Source: Beroe forskalii (lineage: Eukaryota > Ctenophora > Nuda > Beroida > Beroidae). From it: a stretch of DNA of 64,000 nt. Position 1 is the stretch's first letter, and every line of letters starts with the position of its first letter. The position numbers and the translations under genes were made by a program. The stretch spans positions 1 to 64,000 of the forward strand of contig WFMF01000067.1 in NCBI GenBank assembly GCA_011033025.1, given 5' to 3'. This document shows, piece by piece, positions 52,241 to 64,000 of the stretch. Under the pieces are notes generated by a model. That model searched no databases. It saw nothing but the letters and a program-made list of their open reading frames with translations, and was not told where the DNA came from.

Positions 52241-52870
52241 CAATCACACTCCACTGGCTCCACTCAGCCTTCACTAGGCTCGCTCAGCCTTCACTGGGCT
52301 CCCACACAGCTTCTACTAGGCTCTACAAAGCCCCCACTGGGATCCACTCAGCCTTTACTAGGATCATCAGAGCCTCCACTAGGCTCCACTATGCTACACA
52401 CAGCCTCCACTTGGCTCCACTCAACCTTCACTAGGAAATTAGCATTCTCAACATGTCGGGTTATGTTGCAGGAATCCATGAAAATCCTTACTATTGATTT
52501 TATGCTGCAGTATCAGACTTATGTAGTGTGGATGCTTCGGTTTTAGGGCTCCAAACAACAGTTTGATCGGACTACTTAGTACTTGAATGCATTAAAACTT
52601 AAGGTAAGAGGTGATGAAATATCGTATTTGTTACTGTAGCCTTCTACTCTATTCAATGTGGATTTAGTCTCTGTTACAGCTTCTGGATAACGTCAAAAAT
52701 GTGAAACAGACCTCGGGAATCGATTCAGCATCTTTAAAAAGCATATTATGGGTACCCAAAATGTTGCCAAAGTGGCTAAAAGAGTGTTTTATTTTTGGCA
52801 AACTTTGGCAAACTTAACCGTCTTCCACTTTTTGGAGTTTTCAAAAAAGATTTTTTCCTCAATTTGCCTT
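52241..52870. repeat. ~630-bp block, copy 1 of a direct duplication
   Basis: From CACACTCCACT through AACATGTCGGGTTATGTTGC and TAGGGCTCCAAACAACAG to the TTTGGCAAAC units it is about 95% identical by eye to 54655-55330. Confidence 0.88.
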
Positions 52871-52894
52871 GCCCCTCCCCTAATAACCATGGCG

Positions 52895-53180
52895 ACATGA
52901 GTGAAGTGATGTCAAGTGGAATGGTGTCAGAGTGAAGCGGTATCAAGGTAGTGTCAGAGTTAAGTGGTGTCAAGTGAAGTGGTGTCAGAGTGAAGTATTG
53001 ACAGTGTGAAGTGGTGTCAGATTGAAGATGGTGTCAGAGTGAAGAATTATCAAGAGTGAAGTGGTATCAGAGTGAGTGGTGTCTGAGTGAAGTTGTGTCA
53101 GTGTGAAGTGGTGTCAGGAATGAAGTGGTGTCAGTGTGAAGTGGTTTCCAGAATAAAGTGGTGTCAGAGTGAATTGGTGA
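52895..53180. repeat. AGTGAAGTGGTGTCAG minisatellite
   Basis: About 17 units of 15-17 bp, with variants such as GTGTGAAGTGGTGTC. The stretch 53181-53805 after it is unique and without a visible gene. Confidence 0.88.
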
Positions 53181-53807
53181 TGCTAATTTGAAAGAGACTA
53201 TTGGGAAGGAAAAAGTATTTAGTAACTGAATATAAAGTCTCTTGAAAAATTAAGACGACCAGACAATTTATGGCGACCGGATGTTGTTGCTTGAAGTCGG
53301 ATAGCTTCCATCAGGCAACATCTAAGAAATAGGTATAAAAAGCTTCAAAGGAAAGCTTTGTACAATGACAGATAAACTATCCACTGTAGGTCAGTATAAA
53401 TAGGCTACCATGGTACCGTGTCAGGCGTCGCGCGATGCTGTTACGTGATATCCAACGTCACCATGGGCACGTGATAGCTGAGGAGTAAGGAAAATTCTTC
53501 GAATAGCTACTCTAGGAACAGTTTCAGAAAAAATAAACATTGTTAATGCTGTTCTGTGTTATATGGATTGTAAACGGGTGAACATATAAACAAACTTCAT
53601 ACTTTCAGAAAGAATTCCTTCCAGTCCATCGGTTAACAAGTTACAAGGCTATTGTTTGTATAAATTCATGATCATAGTACGTTATTATTGGCATTCTACT
53701 AAGCCACTGTCAATTTCCTGGTTTCACAAAACTTTATGTGATGACAAATTAGGTGTAAGGTTCTTTTAGAGTTATTTGGTGGTTCTGAATTCTAAAGTCC
53801 TGGATAC

Positions 53808-53925
53808 TGAGTGAGTGAGTGAGTGAGGGAGGGAGGGAGGGATTGAGTGAGTGAGTGAGTAAGTGAGTGAGTGAGTGAGTGAGTGAGTGAGGGAGGGATT
53901 GAGTGAGTGAGTGAGTGGGTGAGTC
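53808..53925. repeat. (GAGT)n microsatellite
   Basis: About 25 GAGT steps with GGGA interruptions. The stretch 53926-54415 after it has no recognised feature. Confidence 0.93.
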
Positions 53926-54415
53926 CTGCATTCGAATACCACAGCCCTGAATCACTGAACCCGAATTTCGGACATTTTCAATTTCAATATTTACCTATTT
54001 CTTCACAGTTTACACCCTACATAGATTAAAACTAGTTGGTTCAATGGTTGATGAAGGGAATATGTAATAAACAGTCCATAAGAAATAGACGATACATAAA
54101 AACGTAAGTATAAAACGTTTAACTTGTAGAATTGAAAACCAATTAACTTAAGAAGAATTAGTAATGGTATATAGTTCTCCGACCAAGGCTTTCTCACCTC
54201 ACCTAGTCGGCTAGGAGAGAAAGCTGACTAATTAGCTAAACATTAATTAATTTCACTAAATAACTAATAAGTAATTAACATTTCCCAGTAAGAAATGAGA
54301 ATACTGAAACGTTCATAATATCTTATCTAAACCTCTTATCTAAACTGTTTTTCCTTTTATTGAAAGTCTTCTTTTACCAATTAAAATATTAAGGGATCGT
54401 TCACATATTACGTAA

Positions 54416-55390
54416 TCCACCTCCACTATGCTTCACACAGCCTCCACCAGGCTACAACCAGCCACCACTAGGCCCTACACAGCCTCCACTCAACCTCCAC
54501 TGGGCTCCGAGCAGCCTCCACTACCAGTGAAGGCTGAGTGGAGTTTAGTGTAGAGTGAGTGGAGCCTAGTGGAGGATGAGTGGAGGCTGAGTTGAGCCTA
54601 GTGGTCCACTAGGCTCCACACAACTTCTCTAGGCTCTACAAGACCTCAACTAGGCTCCAATCACACTCCACTAGGCTCCGCTCAGCCTTCACTAGGCTCC
54701 GCTCAGCCTTCACTAGGCTCCACACAGCTTCTACTAGGCTCTACAAAGCCCCCACTGGGATCCACTCAGCCTTTACTAGGATCCTCAGAGCCTCCAATAG
54801 GCTCCACTATGCTACACACAGCCTCCACTTGGCTCCACTCAACCTTCACTAGGAAATTAGCATTCTCAACATGACGGGTTATGTTGCAGGAATCCATGGA
54901 AATCCTTACTATTGATTTTATGCTGCAGTATCAGACTTATGTAGTGTGGATGCTTCGGTTTTAGGGCTCCAAACAACAGTTTGATCGGACTACTTAGTAC
55001 TTGAATGCATAAAACTTAAGGTAAGAGGTAATGAAATATTGTATTTGTTACTGTAGCCTTCTACTCTATTCAATGTGGATTTAGTCTCTGTTACAGCTTC
55101 TGGATAACGTCAAAATGTGAAACAGACCTTAGGAATCGATTCAGCATCTTTAAAAAGCAAATTATGGGTACCCAAAATGTTGCCAAAGTGGCTAAAAAGG
55201 TGTTTTATTTTTGGCAAACTTTGGCAAACTTTGGCAAATGCTTCCACTTTTTTTGGAGTTTGCCAAAAAAAAGTGTTTGCCAAAGTTTGCCATAGTTTGC
55301 CAAAGTTTGCCTTACCCCCTCCCCTGGGGTGGGTGGAGAATAACAGTGTTATCCTCCTCCCCAAGAACCATGGCATGGGAGCCCAACAAC
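54416..55390. repeat. GGCTCCACT field plus copy 2 of the 630-bp block
   Basis: 54416-54654 is the same bidirectional GGCTCCACTCAGCC field. 54655-55330 duplicates 52241-52870. 55325-55390 matches the GTGGGTGGAG...CCATGGCATGG piece at 50090-50140. Confidence 0.88.
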
Positions 55391-57097
55391 CCAATAGCTC
55401 CATGTGAGCCCAAAAACATTATAGCTCCATCAAACCAAATAGCTCCATATCTACATTTAGCCTAACAACCCAACAGCTCTATGTGAGCCAAATAGTTCCA
55501 TATGAGCTCAACAACCAAAGCAACTCCCAAGCAATCTAATAACTCCTCACTATTACAAAACTGCTGTCAGTTATAATCTACCTATATCAGGTCACAGTTT
55601 TTGGCAACACTCTACTTTCCTTTCAAAGTGGGGTGGGTGGAGAATAACAGTGTTGTTCTCTGCCCCAAGAACCAAGACCTGGAAGCCGTTTGCTCCAAAC
55701 ACAGCTGTTTCCAGTGGGCACATGAACAATATGTACTGAATGCAACACTGTTACACCATATGAAATTTACGTGGTAACTTCATGCATTTAACAAAAATGC
55801 TTGCACCAAAATTTGCTTCCAACCTAGTAGTAGTACAAAATTAAAAAATACATTACAAATTTACCAAATAAACCAATTTACCTAATCAACATGAATACTA
55901 TAACCACTTTGTCAATGGAAAAGACCACAAACTTTATTGATATAACAAAAATCATTGCACACCAACTTCGTTAAACTGGGAAGTTTTAGACTAATTATTC
56001 CCTTGTATCCAGTGGATAATGAAAATGCAGTTTTTAGAAACGTATAACACGCCATCACTTATAGAAAAACCACACAATTTTAAGCTGTCCCAGCATTAAA
56101 GTCAACCAAAAATCCATTCTGATAGATATCAGACATAAATGTTGCGATGAAACCTACTTGAGAGTACATCAATGAAACACAAAAAGCTTTTCATACACGC
56201 CAAAAAAGATATGAAAAAGGACTTTGATAGTGGATACCTCATCACATGCAATAGTAACACCATGGATAACTATGACAAGAATTCATGAATCTAATGCAAC
56301 TAACCACACCCCTACCGTCAAGGTAATCTGTGAACTGCACAAATCATAAATTAACAGAGAAAAAGCAAGGTAACTCATAATACAGTATTATATACTAAAC
56401 ATCAGCTATAAAATATGGAAGTACTGACAGAAAATCCATCCTTTATTAGGTAAACAATGGATAAAACGAAAATGAAACAAGAAATAACTAATTGTTAAAC
56501 CATCAAAGTTATGTGAAAAGTAGGCAAAAATAATCTAAGCACGTGGATGCTAATGATAGTCGACCAGAGAACATTGCTCAGAGACACTTTAGTAATAACA
56601 TAGTAAACTGCCTCATTCTTGAGCCTGAACAAAACACACTTTTCGATTGCAAAAGGACCTTAAGGACAGGAGCTTTACCTGCAGGAATATACAAAAACAT
56701 ACCAAGAAATAGAAACAAACCAAAAAGGGTTATTCACTCTGTTCGCCCAATAATGAGGAACATGACACAGGACATTCTTTCCCATTACTTGTCCTAGAAA
56801 TAAAGAAGAATGGGAGGAGAAGATTTGGTTGCTTCATCGCCTCAAAAAGAAGCAAACTGTATGTATTCGGCTCAAGACAGATAACTGCTTGAGCTGGGGC
56901 CATTGGGGTCTATTACCCAATTGGAGAATATAGATAAGCGAACAATACTCTGTATAGATATCTGTCCTCTACTATATAGATTATTAGTTATGCCAACATA
57001 TTATCAGCCAAACCGCGACCGTTGCCTCTCAGACTATGAGGGGCCATGTCGTATGGCACAGCGCCTCCGCGGAAGCGCATTTTACCTACCTACCTAC
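55391..57097. other. No recognised gene
   Basis: A+T-rich. The ORF at 56543-56797 (NDSRPENIAQRHFSNN) shows no family features and lacks splice support. ACCTACCTACCTACC immediately precedes the second 37-bp array. Confidence 0.45.
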
Positions 57098-59142
57098 CTC
57101 CCCCAGACTGCTGTTCACCCCTCACCATGTGAACCTCCCCCCGATTGCTGTTCACTCATCACCATGTGAACCTCCCTCAGACTGCTGTTCACCCATCACC
57201 CTGTGAACCTCTCCCAGACTGCTGTTCACCCATCACCATGTGAACCTCCCTCAGACTGCTGTTCACCCATCACCATGTGAACCTCCCCCAGACTGCTGTT
57301 CACCCATCACCATGTGAACCTCCCCCAGACTGCTGTTCACCCATCACCATGTGAACCTCTCCCAGGCTGCTGTTCACCTATCACCATGCGAACCTCCCCC
57401 AGACTGCTGTTCAACCATCACCGTGTGAACCTCCCCAGACTGCTGTTCACCCATCACCATGTGAACCTCCCCCAGACTGCTGTTCACCCATCACCATGTG
57501 AACCTCCCCCAGACTGCTGTTCACCCATCGCCATGTGAACCTCCCTCAGACTGCTGTTCACCCATCACCATGTGAACCTCCCCAAGACTGCTGTTCACGT
57601 ATCACCACGTGAACCTCCCCCAGACTGCTGTTCACCCATCACCATGTTAACCTCCCCCAGACTGCTGTTCACCCATCACCATGTGAACCTCCCCCAGACT
57701 GCTGTTCACCCATCACCGTGTGAACCTCCCCCAGACTGCTGTTCACCCATCACCATGTGAACCTCCCTCAGACTGCTGTTCACCCATCACCATGTGAACC
57801 TCCCCCCAGACTGCTGTTCACCCATCACCATGTGAACCTCCCTCAGACTGCTGTTCACCCATCACCACGTGAACCTCCCCCAGACTGCTGTTCACTCATC
57901 ACCATGTTAACCTCCCCCAGACTGCTGTTCACTCATCACCATGTGAACCTCCCCCAGACTGCTGTTCACCCATCACCCTGTGAACCTCCCCCAGACTGCT
58001 GTTCACCCATCACCATGTGAACCTCCCCCAGACTGCTGTTCACCCATCACCATGTTAACCTCCCCCAGACTGCTGTTCACCCATCACCATGTGAACCTCC
58101 CTCAGACTGCTGTTCACTCATCACCATGTGAACCTACCTCAGACTGCTGTTCAACCATCACCATGTGAACCTCCCCCAGACTGCTGTTCACCCATCACCA
58201 TGTGAACCTCCCCCAGACTGCTGTTCACCCATCACCATGTGAACCTCCCCCAGACTGCTGTTCACCCATCACCGTGTGAACCTCCCCCAGACTGCTGTTC
58301 ACCCATCACCATGTGAACTTCCCTCAGACTGCTGTTCACCCATCACCATGTGAACCTCCCTCAGACTGCTGTTCACCCATCACCATGTGAACCTCCCCCA
58401 GACTGCTGTTCACCCATCACCATGTGAACCTCCCCCCAGACTGCTGTTCACCCATCACCGTGTGAACCTCCCCCAGACTGCTGTTCACCCCTCACCATGT
58501 GAACCTCCCCAAGACTGCTGTTCACCCATCACCATGTGAACCTCCCCAAGACTGCTGTTCACCCATCAACCTGTGAACCTCCCTCAGACTGCTGTTCACC
58601 CATCACCATGTGAACCTCCCCCAGACTGCTGTTCACTCATCACCATGTTAACCTCCCCCAGACTGCTGTTCACCCATCACTTTGTGAACCTCTCCCAGAC
58701 TGCTGTTCACCCATCAACCTGTGAACCTCCCTCAGACTGCTGTTCACCCATCACCATGTGAACCTCCCTCAGACTGCTGTTCACCCATCACCATGTGAAC
58801 CTCCCCCCAGACTGCTGTTCACCCATCACCATGTGAACCCCCCCAGACTGCTGTTCACCCATCACCATGTAAACCTCCCCCAGACTGCTGTTCACCCATC
58901 ACCATGTAAACCTCCCCCAGACTGCTGTTCACACATCACCATGTGAACCTCCCTCAGACTGCTGTTCACCCATCACCATGTGAACCTCTCCCAGACTGCT
59001 GTTCACCCATCACCACGTGAACCTCCCCCAGTCTGCTGTTCACCCATCACCACGTGAACCTCTCTCAGACTGCTGTTCACCCATCAACCTGTGAACCTCC
59101 CCCAGACCGCTGTTCACCCATCACCGTATGAACCTCCTTCAG
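57098..59142. repeat. 37-bp minisatellite, array 2, ending at a real splice acceptor
   Basis: About 55 units of the same 36-37-bp repeat as 47998-49349. The last unit reads CTCCTTCAG then ACTGCTGTTCACC and runs straight into the open exon at 59143, so the unit equals acceptor plus exon start. Confidence 0.95.
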
Positions 59143-59318
59143 ACTGCTGTTCACCGCCACACACGAGCACAACTTCTCCCTGTCCCGGTACGAGCGGTGG
59201 TTGGCATCCCGCAGAGTGAGGGGGGCGGGGGTTTCTTTCCTCGAGGTAGACGTGCCCCTCTGTAACATCCCCACACCTGACGAGATCATCGCACAGCTGC
59301 CCACCCTCCCAAGGGAAA
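59143..59318 (+). CDS. Lone coding exon, possible continuation of the gene at 41376
   Basis: Acceptor CTCCTTCAG and donor GTGAGT bound 176 bases. After one phase base it is open as LLFTATHEHNFSLSRYERWL, then ASRRVRGAG, VSFLEVDVPLCNIP and TPDEIIAQLPTLPRE. Its higher G+C and balanced composition mark it as a real exon. It needs an upstream exon ending in phase 2, which 41775-41839 provides (AA plus A gives Lys). The joined text IEEKDAK-LLFTATHEHNFSL reads naturally. No downstream exon is visible before the repeats; 59319-59790 has none. I do not recognise the family. Confidence 0.65.
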
Positions 59319-59790
59319 GTGAGTTAGTTCCAGCTCTCTGATACCTGATTAGGTGTTATGTATGCTTCTATTTATTACTATTATCCAATTAGTAATTAAT
59401 GAGCGATCAACTAAAGTCTAAAAAAACCGCCAAACCCCATTATATTATACGTAATGTATTAATATGTTTTAATACATTCAACCGGTCCTGAAAAATATTC
59501 GAAGGATATTCGAAGGATTGTTTCAATAATTTCAATAAGAGAATAAGGAGCAATAATATGGAAGTATGGAATCAATATTTTCGTGCAATTGGGACAACAA
59601 TGATACAATTAGTGACATATTGCAAGAGAACTTTAGGCTAGGAAACGCCCCAGATTGATATGTTGATCTATTGTTGAACTAATAGTATTGATTGGTGTCA
59701 GACTCATAGAAATTACCTCAAAAAACACCTACAATGATATAGCAACATTTGTAACAAAATTTGTTCCAAATTCGGCGATTTCGAGTCAGT

Positions 59791-60380
59791 CTTTCGCCGA
59801 TTTTGGAACAAAAATGGAACAAAATCGGAACAAAAGTGTCAGGATTGTAAGCATATTGCCTGAGGCCAGAGTAAGGCCTAGATTACCTTTGTGATGATAC
59901 AAATATGTCTTAGGGGCATTGAATCGATAGTTTTGATAGGTTGTTAGGGTCAGGTTGCCACCATGGTGCCGCCACATATATGCTTACAATCCTGACACTT
60001 TTCGCGTATATGCTTACAATCCTGACACTTTTTCCCATTTTTCCAATAAACTTTGTTCCACTTTCTGGGGCGATTACCACGCGACGTACGGACGTTGTAT
60101 CATTAAATACACTTTCTAGAACATATCTTGCAACAATGAACAATTTGAGTACCTATGACCGTCAGAAACGCCCAAAATACTGGAATAAACTTGTATGAAA
60201 ATTGGCGGCTCTGTGGCGGCACCATGGTAGCAACTTGACCCTAACAACCTATCAAAACTTTCGATTCAATGCCTCTAAGACATATTTATATCATCATAAA
60301 GTCAATCCAGGCCTTACTCTGGCCTCAGGTAATATGCTTACAATCCTGACACTTTTGTTCCATTTTCGGCGAAAGATCAT
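59791..60380. mobile_element. Foldback element, ~170-bp arms
   Basis: Left arm 59791-59977 (GGAACAAAAGTGTCAGG, GCCTGAGGCCAGAGTAAGGC, GGTTGTTAGGGTCA, GGTGCCGCCACA) is repeated inverted at 60211-60379. The loop repeats TATGCTTACAATCCTGACAC twice more, at about 59979 and 60007. No ORF. Confidence 0.85.
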
Positions 60381-60439
60381 ATGGAAAGATCATATGGCGA
60401 TTTCGTACTTTACGGCGCGCGCGATGAGTGATTCCGCGG

Positions 60440-61649
60440 AAGTGGATCCAAATTGGATCCATGGGACAAATTTGGGACAAATCTGGGACAAATCTGGGAC
60501 ATTTGTTTTACGGCCATGTTTCGGCTGTGATGTGACTTTTTATGATTTCAGATGGTCCGTAGGGTTACTCCGGACCAAGTTCATGGGTTTTAAAGCCGAA
60601 ATAGCCATTTTGGGCCCCAATATGGCCATTTAGGGCCCAAAAAGGCCCAAATTTCAAAATGGCCGAATCGGTCCGGAAACGCCTCAAATCGATTCATAAA
60701 CATCCTGAGAGGTATTCTTCAAAGTTTTACGGCCAGAAAATATTATTTAGTGTCCCAAAACGATGGATCCAAATCGAGATTTCGAAGTGGATCCATATGG
60801 GACAAATCTGGGACATTTGTTTTACGGCCATGTTTCGGCTGTAATGTGTCTTTTAATGATTTCAGATGGTCCGTAGGGTTACTCCGGACCAAGTCCATGG
60901 GTTTTAAAGCCGAAATAGCCATTTTGGGCCCCAATATGGCCATTTAGGGCCCAAAAAGGCCCAAATTTCAAAATGGCCGAATCGGTCCGGAAACGCCTCA
61001 AATCGATTCATAATCATCCTGAGAGGTATTCTACAAAGTTTTACGGCCAGAAAATATTATTTAGTGTCCCAAAACGATGGATCCAAATCGAGATTTGGAA
61101 GTGGATCCATATGGGACAAATCTGGGACATTTGCTTTACGGCAATGTTTCGGCTGTAATGTGACTTTTCATGATTTCAGATGGTCCGTAGGGTTACTCCG
61201 GACCAAGTTCATGGCTTTTAAAGCCGAAATAGCCATTTTGGGCCCCAATATGGCCATTTAGGGCCCAAAAAGGCCCAAATTTCAAAATGGCCGAATCGGT
61301 CCGGAAACGCCTCAAATCGATTCATAATCATACTGAGAGGTATTCTACAAAATTTTACGGCCAGAAAATATTATTTAGTGTCCCAAAACGATGGATCCAA
61401 ATCGAGATTTCGAAGTGGATCCATATGGGACAAATCTGGGACATTTGTTTTACGGCCATGTTTCGGCTGTAATGTGACTTTTAATGATTTCAGATGGTCT
61501 GTAGGGTTACTCCGGACCAAGTTCATGGCTTTTAAAGCCGAAATAGCCATTTTGGGCCCCAATATGGCCATTTAGGGCCCAAAAAGGCCCAAATTTCAAA
61601 ATGGCCGAATCGGTCCGGAAACGCCTCAAATCGATTCATAATCATCCTG
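60440..61649 (+). repeat. 314-bp satellite, forward array (about four units)
   Basis: Units repeat at exactly 314 bp (for example ATGGCCGAATCGGTCCGGAA at 60659, 60973, 61287 and 61601). Each contains GGATCCATATGGGACAAATC, TTTTACGGCCATGTTTCGGC and GGTTACTCCGGACCAAG. ORFs of 61-65 codons across it are repeat translations with no family features. Confidence 0.95.
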
Positions 61650-62616
61650 GTACGTACGTTTTGGTACGTTTTGGTGAGTTTGACTGGGCGTGCTCAGGAC
61701 ATCTATGTCAGCGTCTCCTTCCAGCTCAGCAATGAGTTGTTGAAGTGGACCCCGGAACAGGACAAATCCGGGAACTTTGCTCAAGGAACCTGCCCAAACC
61801 GATCTTGAAGCTATCAAGTGAACTCAGTCTGTGAGACGTCAGATGGCTGTAGGGTTCCCCGAGCTGTTCATGCTTTAACACCAAATGAACTATCGTAATT
61901 GCTACGAATAGGGCTTTAGGGCCCAAAAAGGATGATTGCCTTGATCCCAAATGGCCGAGGATGGTCCTTGAACTGCATTTCAACGTCATTAGGGCATGAC
62001 CGTTGGCGATTTTCCAAACTTGAATGATGCAGTATCTTTCTCTTCGCCGTTGGAGTGACATCATATTTATCCTGAGACGGTCCCAATAGCTCATGTCTCT
62101 AAGTCCGGCTATCTTGCGGATGAAACATCGTTGGACATTGTCTAACTTCTGGATGTCTGAAATCTTGGTAGGGTTCCAAACAGGACAGCAGTACTCCAGT
62201 CTGGAACGCACCATTGACTTGTAGAGAGTCAGCATGACAACAGAGGAAAATCACTGAATGCACTGAGGACCCAAGATGCCATTTTACGGGCTGCCTGGAC
62301 AGTCTGTTCGATGTGCGGCGACCAGGATCTGTCACTTAAACAAGAAACGATAAGTCCCTAGCAGTGTCTGTCAGTTCATTTTGGATCCCTTTGGGGGTTT
62401 GTGGGACATTTTCAGGATAGAATGGTAGTTGTCTTAGGAGTAAAAGAGCTATTAAGGGATAGCTTAGTAGTTGAAGCTTGTCTTCATGGAGTTCCATGTT
62501 ATTGATTGAGGACCAGTTAATAACTCTACACAGATCGTCCTGTATGCGTGCAGTACAGTCTTTACCGAGGACTTTCGATATTAGTTTAGTGTCATCGGCA
62601 AAACATAGTCCTTTAC
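61650..62616 (-). pseudogene. Non-LTR retrotransposon reverse-transcriptase relic inserted in the satellite
   Basis: On the minus strand the sequence starts GLCFADDTKLISKV, the catalytic FADD of LINE reverse transcriptases. It continues (in other frames) to LYKSMVRSRLEYCCPVWNP and QRCFIRKIAGLRDMSYWDRL, the thumb-region signature of Jockey/CR1-like elements. Two frame changes break it, and the 5' part is missing, as in 5'-truncated insertions. Its 3' side (left end) has tandem GTACGTTTTG words, like the microsatellite tails of such LINEs. The satellite resumes on the right as if uninterrupted. Confidence 0.82.
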
Positions 62617-62721
62617 AGGTATTCTACAAAGTTTTACGGCCAGAAAATGTCATTTAGTGTCCCAAAACGATGGATCCAAATCGAGATTTCTAAGTGGATC
62701 CATATGGGACAAATCTGGGAC
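62617..62721 (+). repeat. 314-bp satellite, forward remnant up to the inversion point
   Basis: It continues the unit broken at 61649 (GTATTCTACAAAGTTTTACG to GGATCCATATGGGACAAATC), then meets its own inverse at about 62722. Confidence 0.85.
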
Positions 62722-64000
62722 ATTTGTCCCATATGGATCTACATCAAAATTTTGATATATATTCATCCTCTTAAGACACAGAATGAATTTTCTGGCCGTA
62801 AAACTTTGTAGAATACTTCTCAGAATGATTATGAATCGATTTGAAGCGTTTTCGGACCGATTCGGCCATTTTGAAATTTGGGCCTTTTTGGGCCCTAAAT
62901 GGCCATATTGGGGCCAAAATGGCTATTTCGGCCTTAAAAGCCATGAACTTGGTCCGGAGTAACCCTATGGACCATCTGAAATCATTAAAAGTCACATTAC
63001 AGCCGAAACTTGGCCGTAAAACAAATGTCCCAGATTTGTCCCATATGGATCCACTTCGAAATCTCGATTTGGATCCATCGTTTTGGGACACTAAATGATA
63101 TTTTCTGGCCGTAAAACTTTGTAGAATACCTCTCAGGATGATTATGAATCGATTTGAGGCGTTTCCGGACCGATTCGGCCATTTTGAAATTTGGGCCTTT
63201 TTGGGCCCTAAATGGCCATATTGGGGCCCAAAATGGCTATTTCGGCTTTAAAACCCATGGACTTGGTCCGGAGTAACCCTACGGACCATCTGAAATCATT
63301 AAAAGTCACATTACAGCCGAAACATGGCCGTAAAACAAATGTCCCAGATTTGTCCCATATGGATCCACTTCGAAATCTCGATTTGGATCCATCGTTTTGG
63401 GACACTAAATAATATTTTCTGGCCGTAAAATTTTGTAGAATACCTCTCAGTATGATTATGAATCGATTTGAGGCGTTTCCGGACCGATTTGGCCATTTTG
63501 AAATTTGGGCCTTTTTGGCCCTAAATGGCCATATTAGCCCAAAATGGCTATTTCGGCTTTAAAAGCCATGAACTTGGTCCGGCACCACGGACCATCTGAA
63601 ATCATTAAAAGTCACATTACAGCCGAAACATGGCCGTAAAACAAATGTCCCAGATTTGTCCCATATGGATCCACTTCGAAATCTCGATTTGGATCCATCG
63701 TTTTGGGACACTAAATAATATTTTCTGGCCGTAAAATTTTGTAGAATACCTCTCAGTATGATTATGAATCGATTTGAGGCGTTTCCGGACCGATTCGGCC
63801 ATTTTGAAATTTGGGCCTTTTTGGGCCCTAAATGGCCATATTGGGGCCCAAAATGGCTATTTCGGCTTCAAAAGCCATGAACTTGGTCCGGAGTAACCCT
63901 ACAGACCATCTGAAATCATTAAAAGTCACATTATAGCCGAAACATGGCCGTAAAACAAATGTCCCAGATTTGTCCCATATGGATCCACTTAGAAATCTCG
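62722..64000 (-). repeat. 314-bp satellite, inverted array, continues past the window
   Basis: The same unit in reverse complement, about four copies, spacing 314 or 306 bp. The first unit (62735-63090) is the most diverged. The array runs off the window end. Confidence 0.95.

Noticed and set aside
56543-56797. 84-codon ORF (NDSRPENIAQ...)
   Set aside because: Composition is plausible but no family, splice or start evidence; left unannotated.
47998-59142. CRISPR-like regular 37-bp repeats
   Set aside because: Units are directly tandem with no unique spacers, and the context is an animal genome.
60659-63802. 61-66-codon ORFs such as MAESVRKRLKSIHNH
   Set aside because: Recur once per 314-bp satellite unit in both orientations; no protein family features.

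Overview
This window is nuclear DNA of an intron-rich invertebrate animal; I cannot name the species. The evidence is conserved metazoan genes split by GT-AG introns (a CHK1 kinase, a SUMO, an SmD2, and a complete PIWI with 16 coding exons), embedded in A+T-rich DNA full of minisatellites, foldback elements and transposons. There are no bacterial operons, no CRISPR array and no rRNA or convincing tRNA gene.

Layout. 1-6756: the 3' part of CHEK1 (+); its 5' exons lie outside the window. 8511-14884: four genes, all on the minus strand: SUMO (three coding exons), a stand-alone ADD zinc-finger protein related to the N-terminus of ATRX, SNRPD2, and a proline-racemase/trans-3-hydroxyproline-dehydratase family enzyme. 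15-27 kb: no host gene. This part holds a ~2.2-2.6 kb segment present twice (18429-21062 and 23741-25923). The first copy carries a 412-bp MITE that the second lacks, and is followed by a Mutator-like element with a FLYWCH-MULE transposase and ~200-bp terminal inverted repeats. A stretch of poor-looking sequence sits at the junction. 27.2-27.9 kb: a 17-bp minisatellite containing GGTACC. 29709-38303: a PIWIL1-like gene whose 16 exons add up to an 862-residue open frame. 41.4-59.3 kb: two exons of an unrecognised gene at 41376-41839 and a lone exon at 59143-59318, phase-compatible with them across 17 kb. A small secreted-protein gene (43557-45399) lies between. The rest of this interval is minisatellite arrays, a retrotransposon ORF1 relic and duplicated repeat blocks. 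59.7-64 kb: a foldback element, then a 314-bp satellite in two opposed arrays, with a LINE reverse-transcriptase relic inserted in it.

The most striking signal is that many minisatellites are amplified splice junctions. In the PIWI gene, introns 1, 4 and 11 carry arrays whose unit is the preceding exon end plus its 5' splice site, and intron 10 carries an array whose unit is the 3' splice site plus the start of the next exon. The 37-bp arrays at 48 and 57-59 kb likewise copy the acceptor junction of the exon at 59143. The cluster therefore contains dozens of decoy splice sites.

Three reading frames (CHEK1, the ADD protein, the MULE transposase) are each broken by one extra base in a homopolymer. 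This suggests uncorrected sequence error rather than gene decay. Two introns (SUMO intron 2, PIWI intron 9) lack a canonical GT donor.
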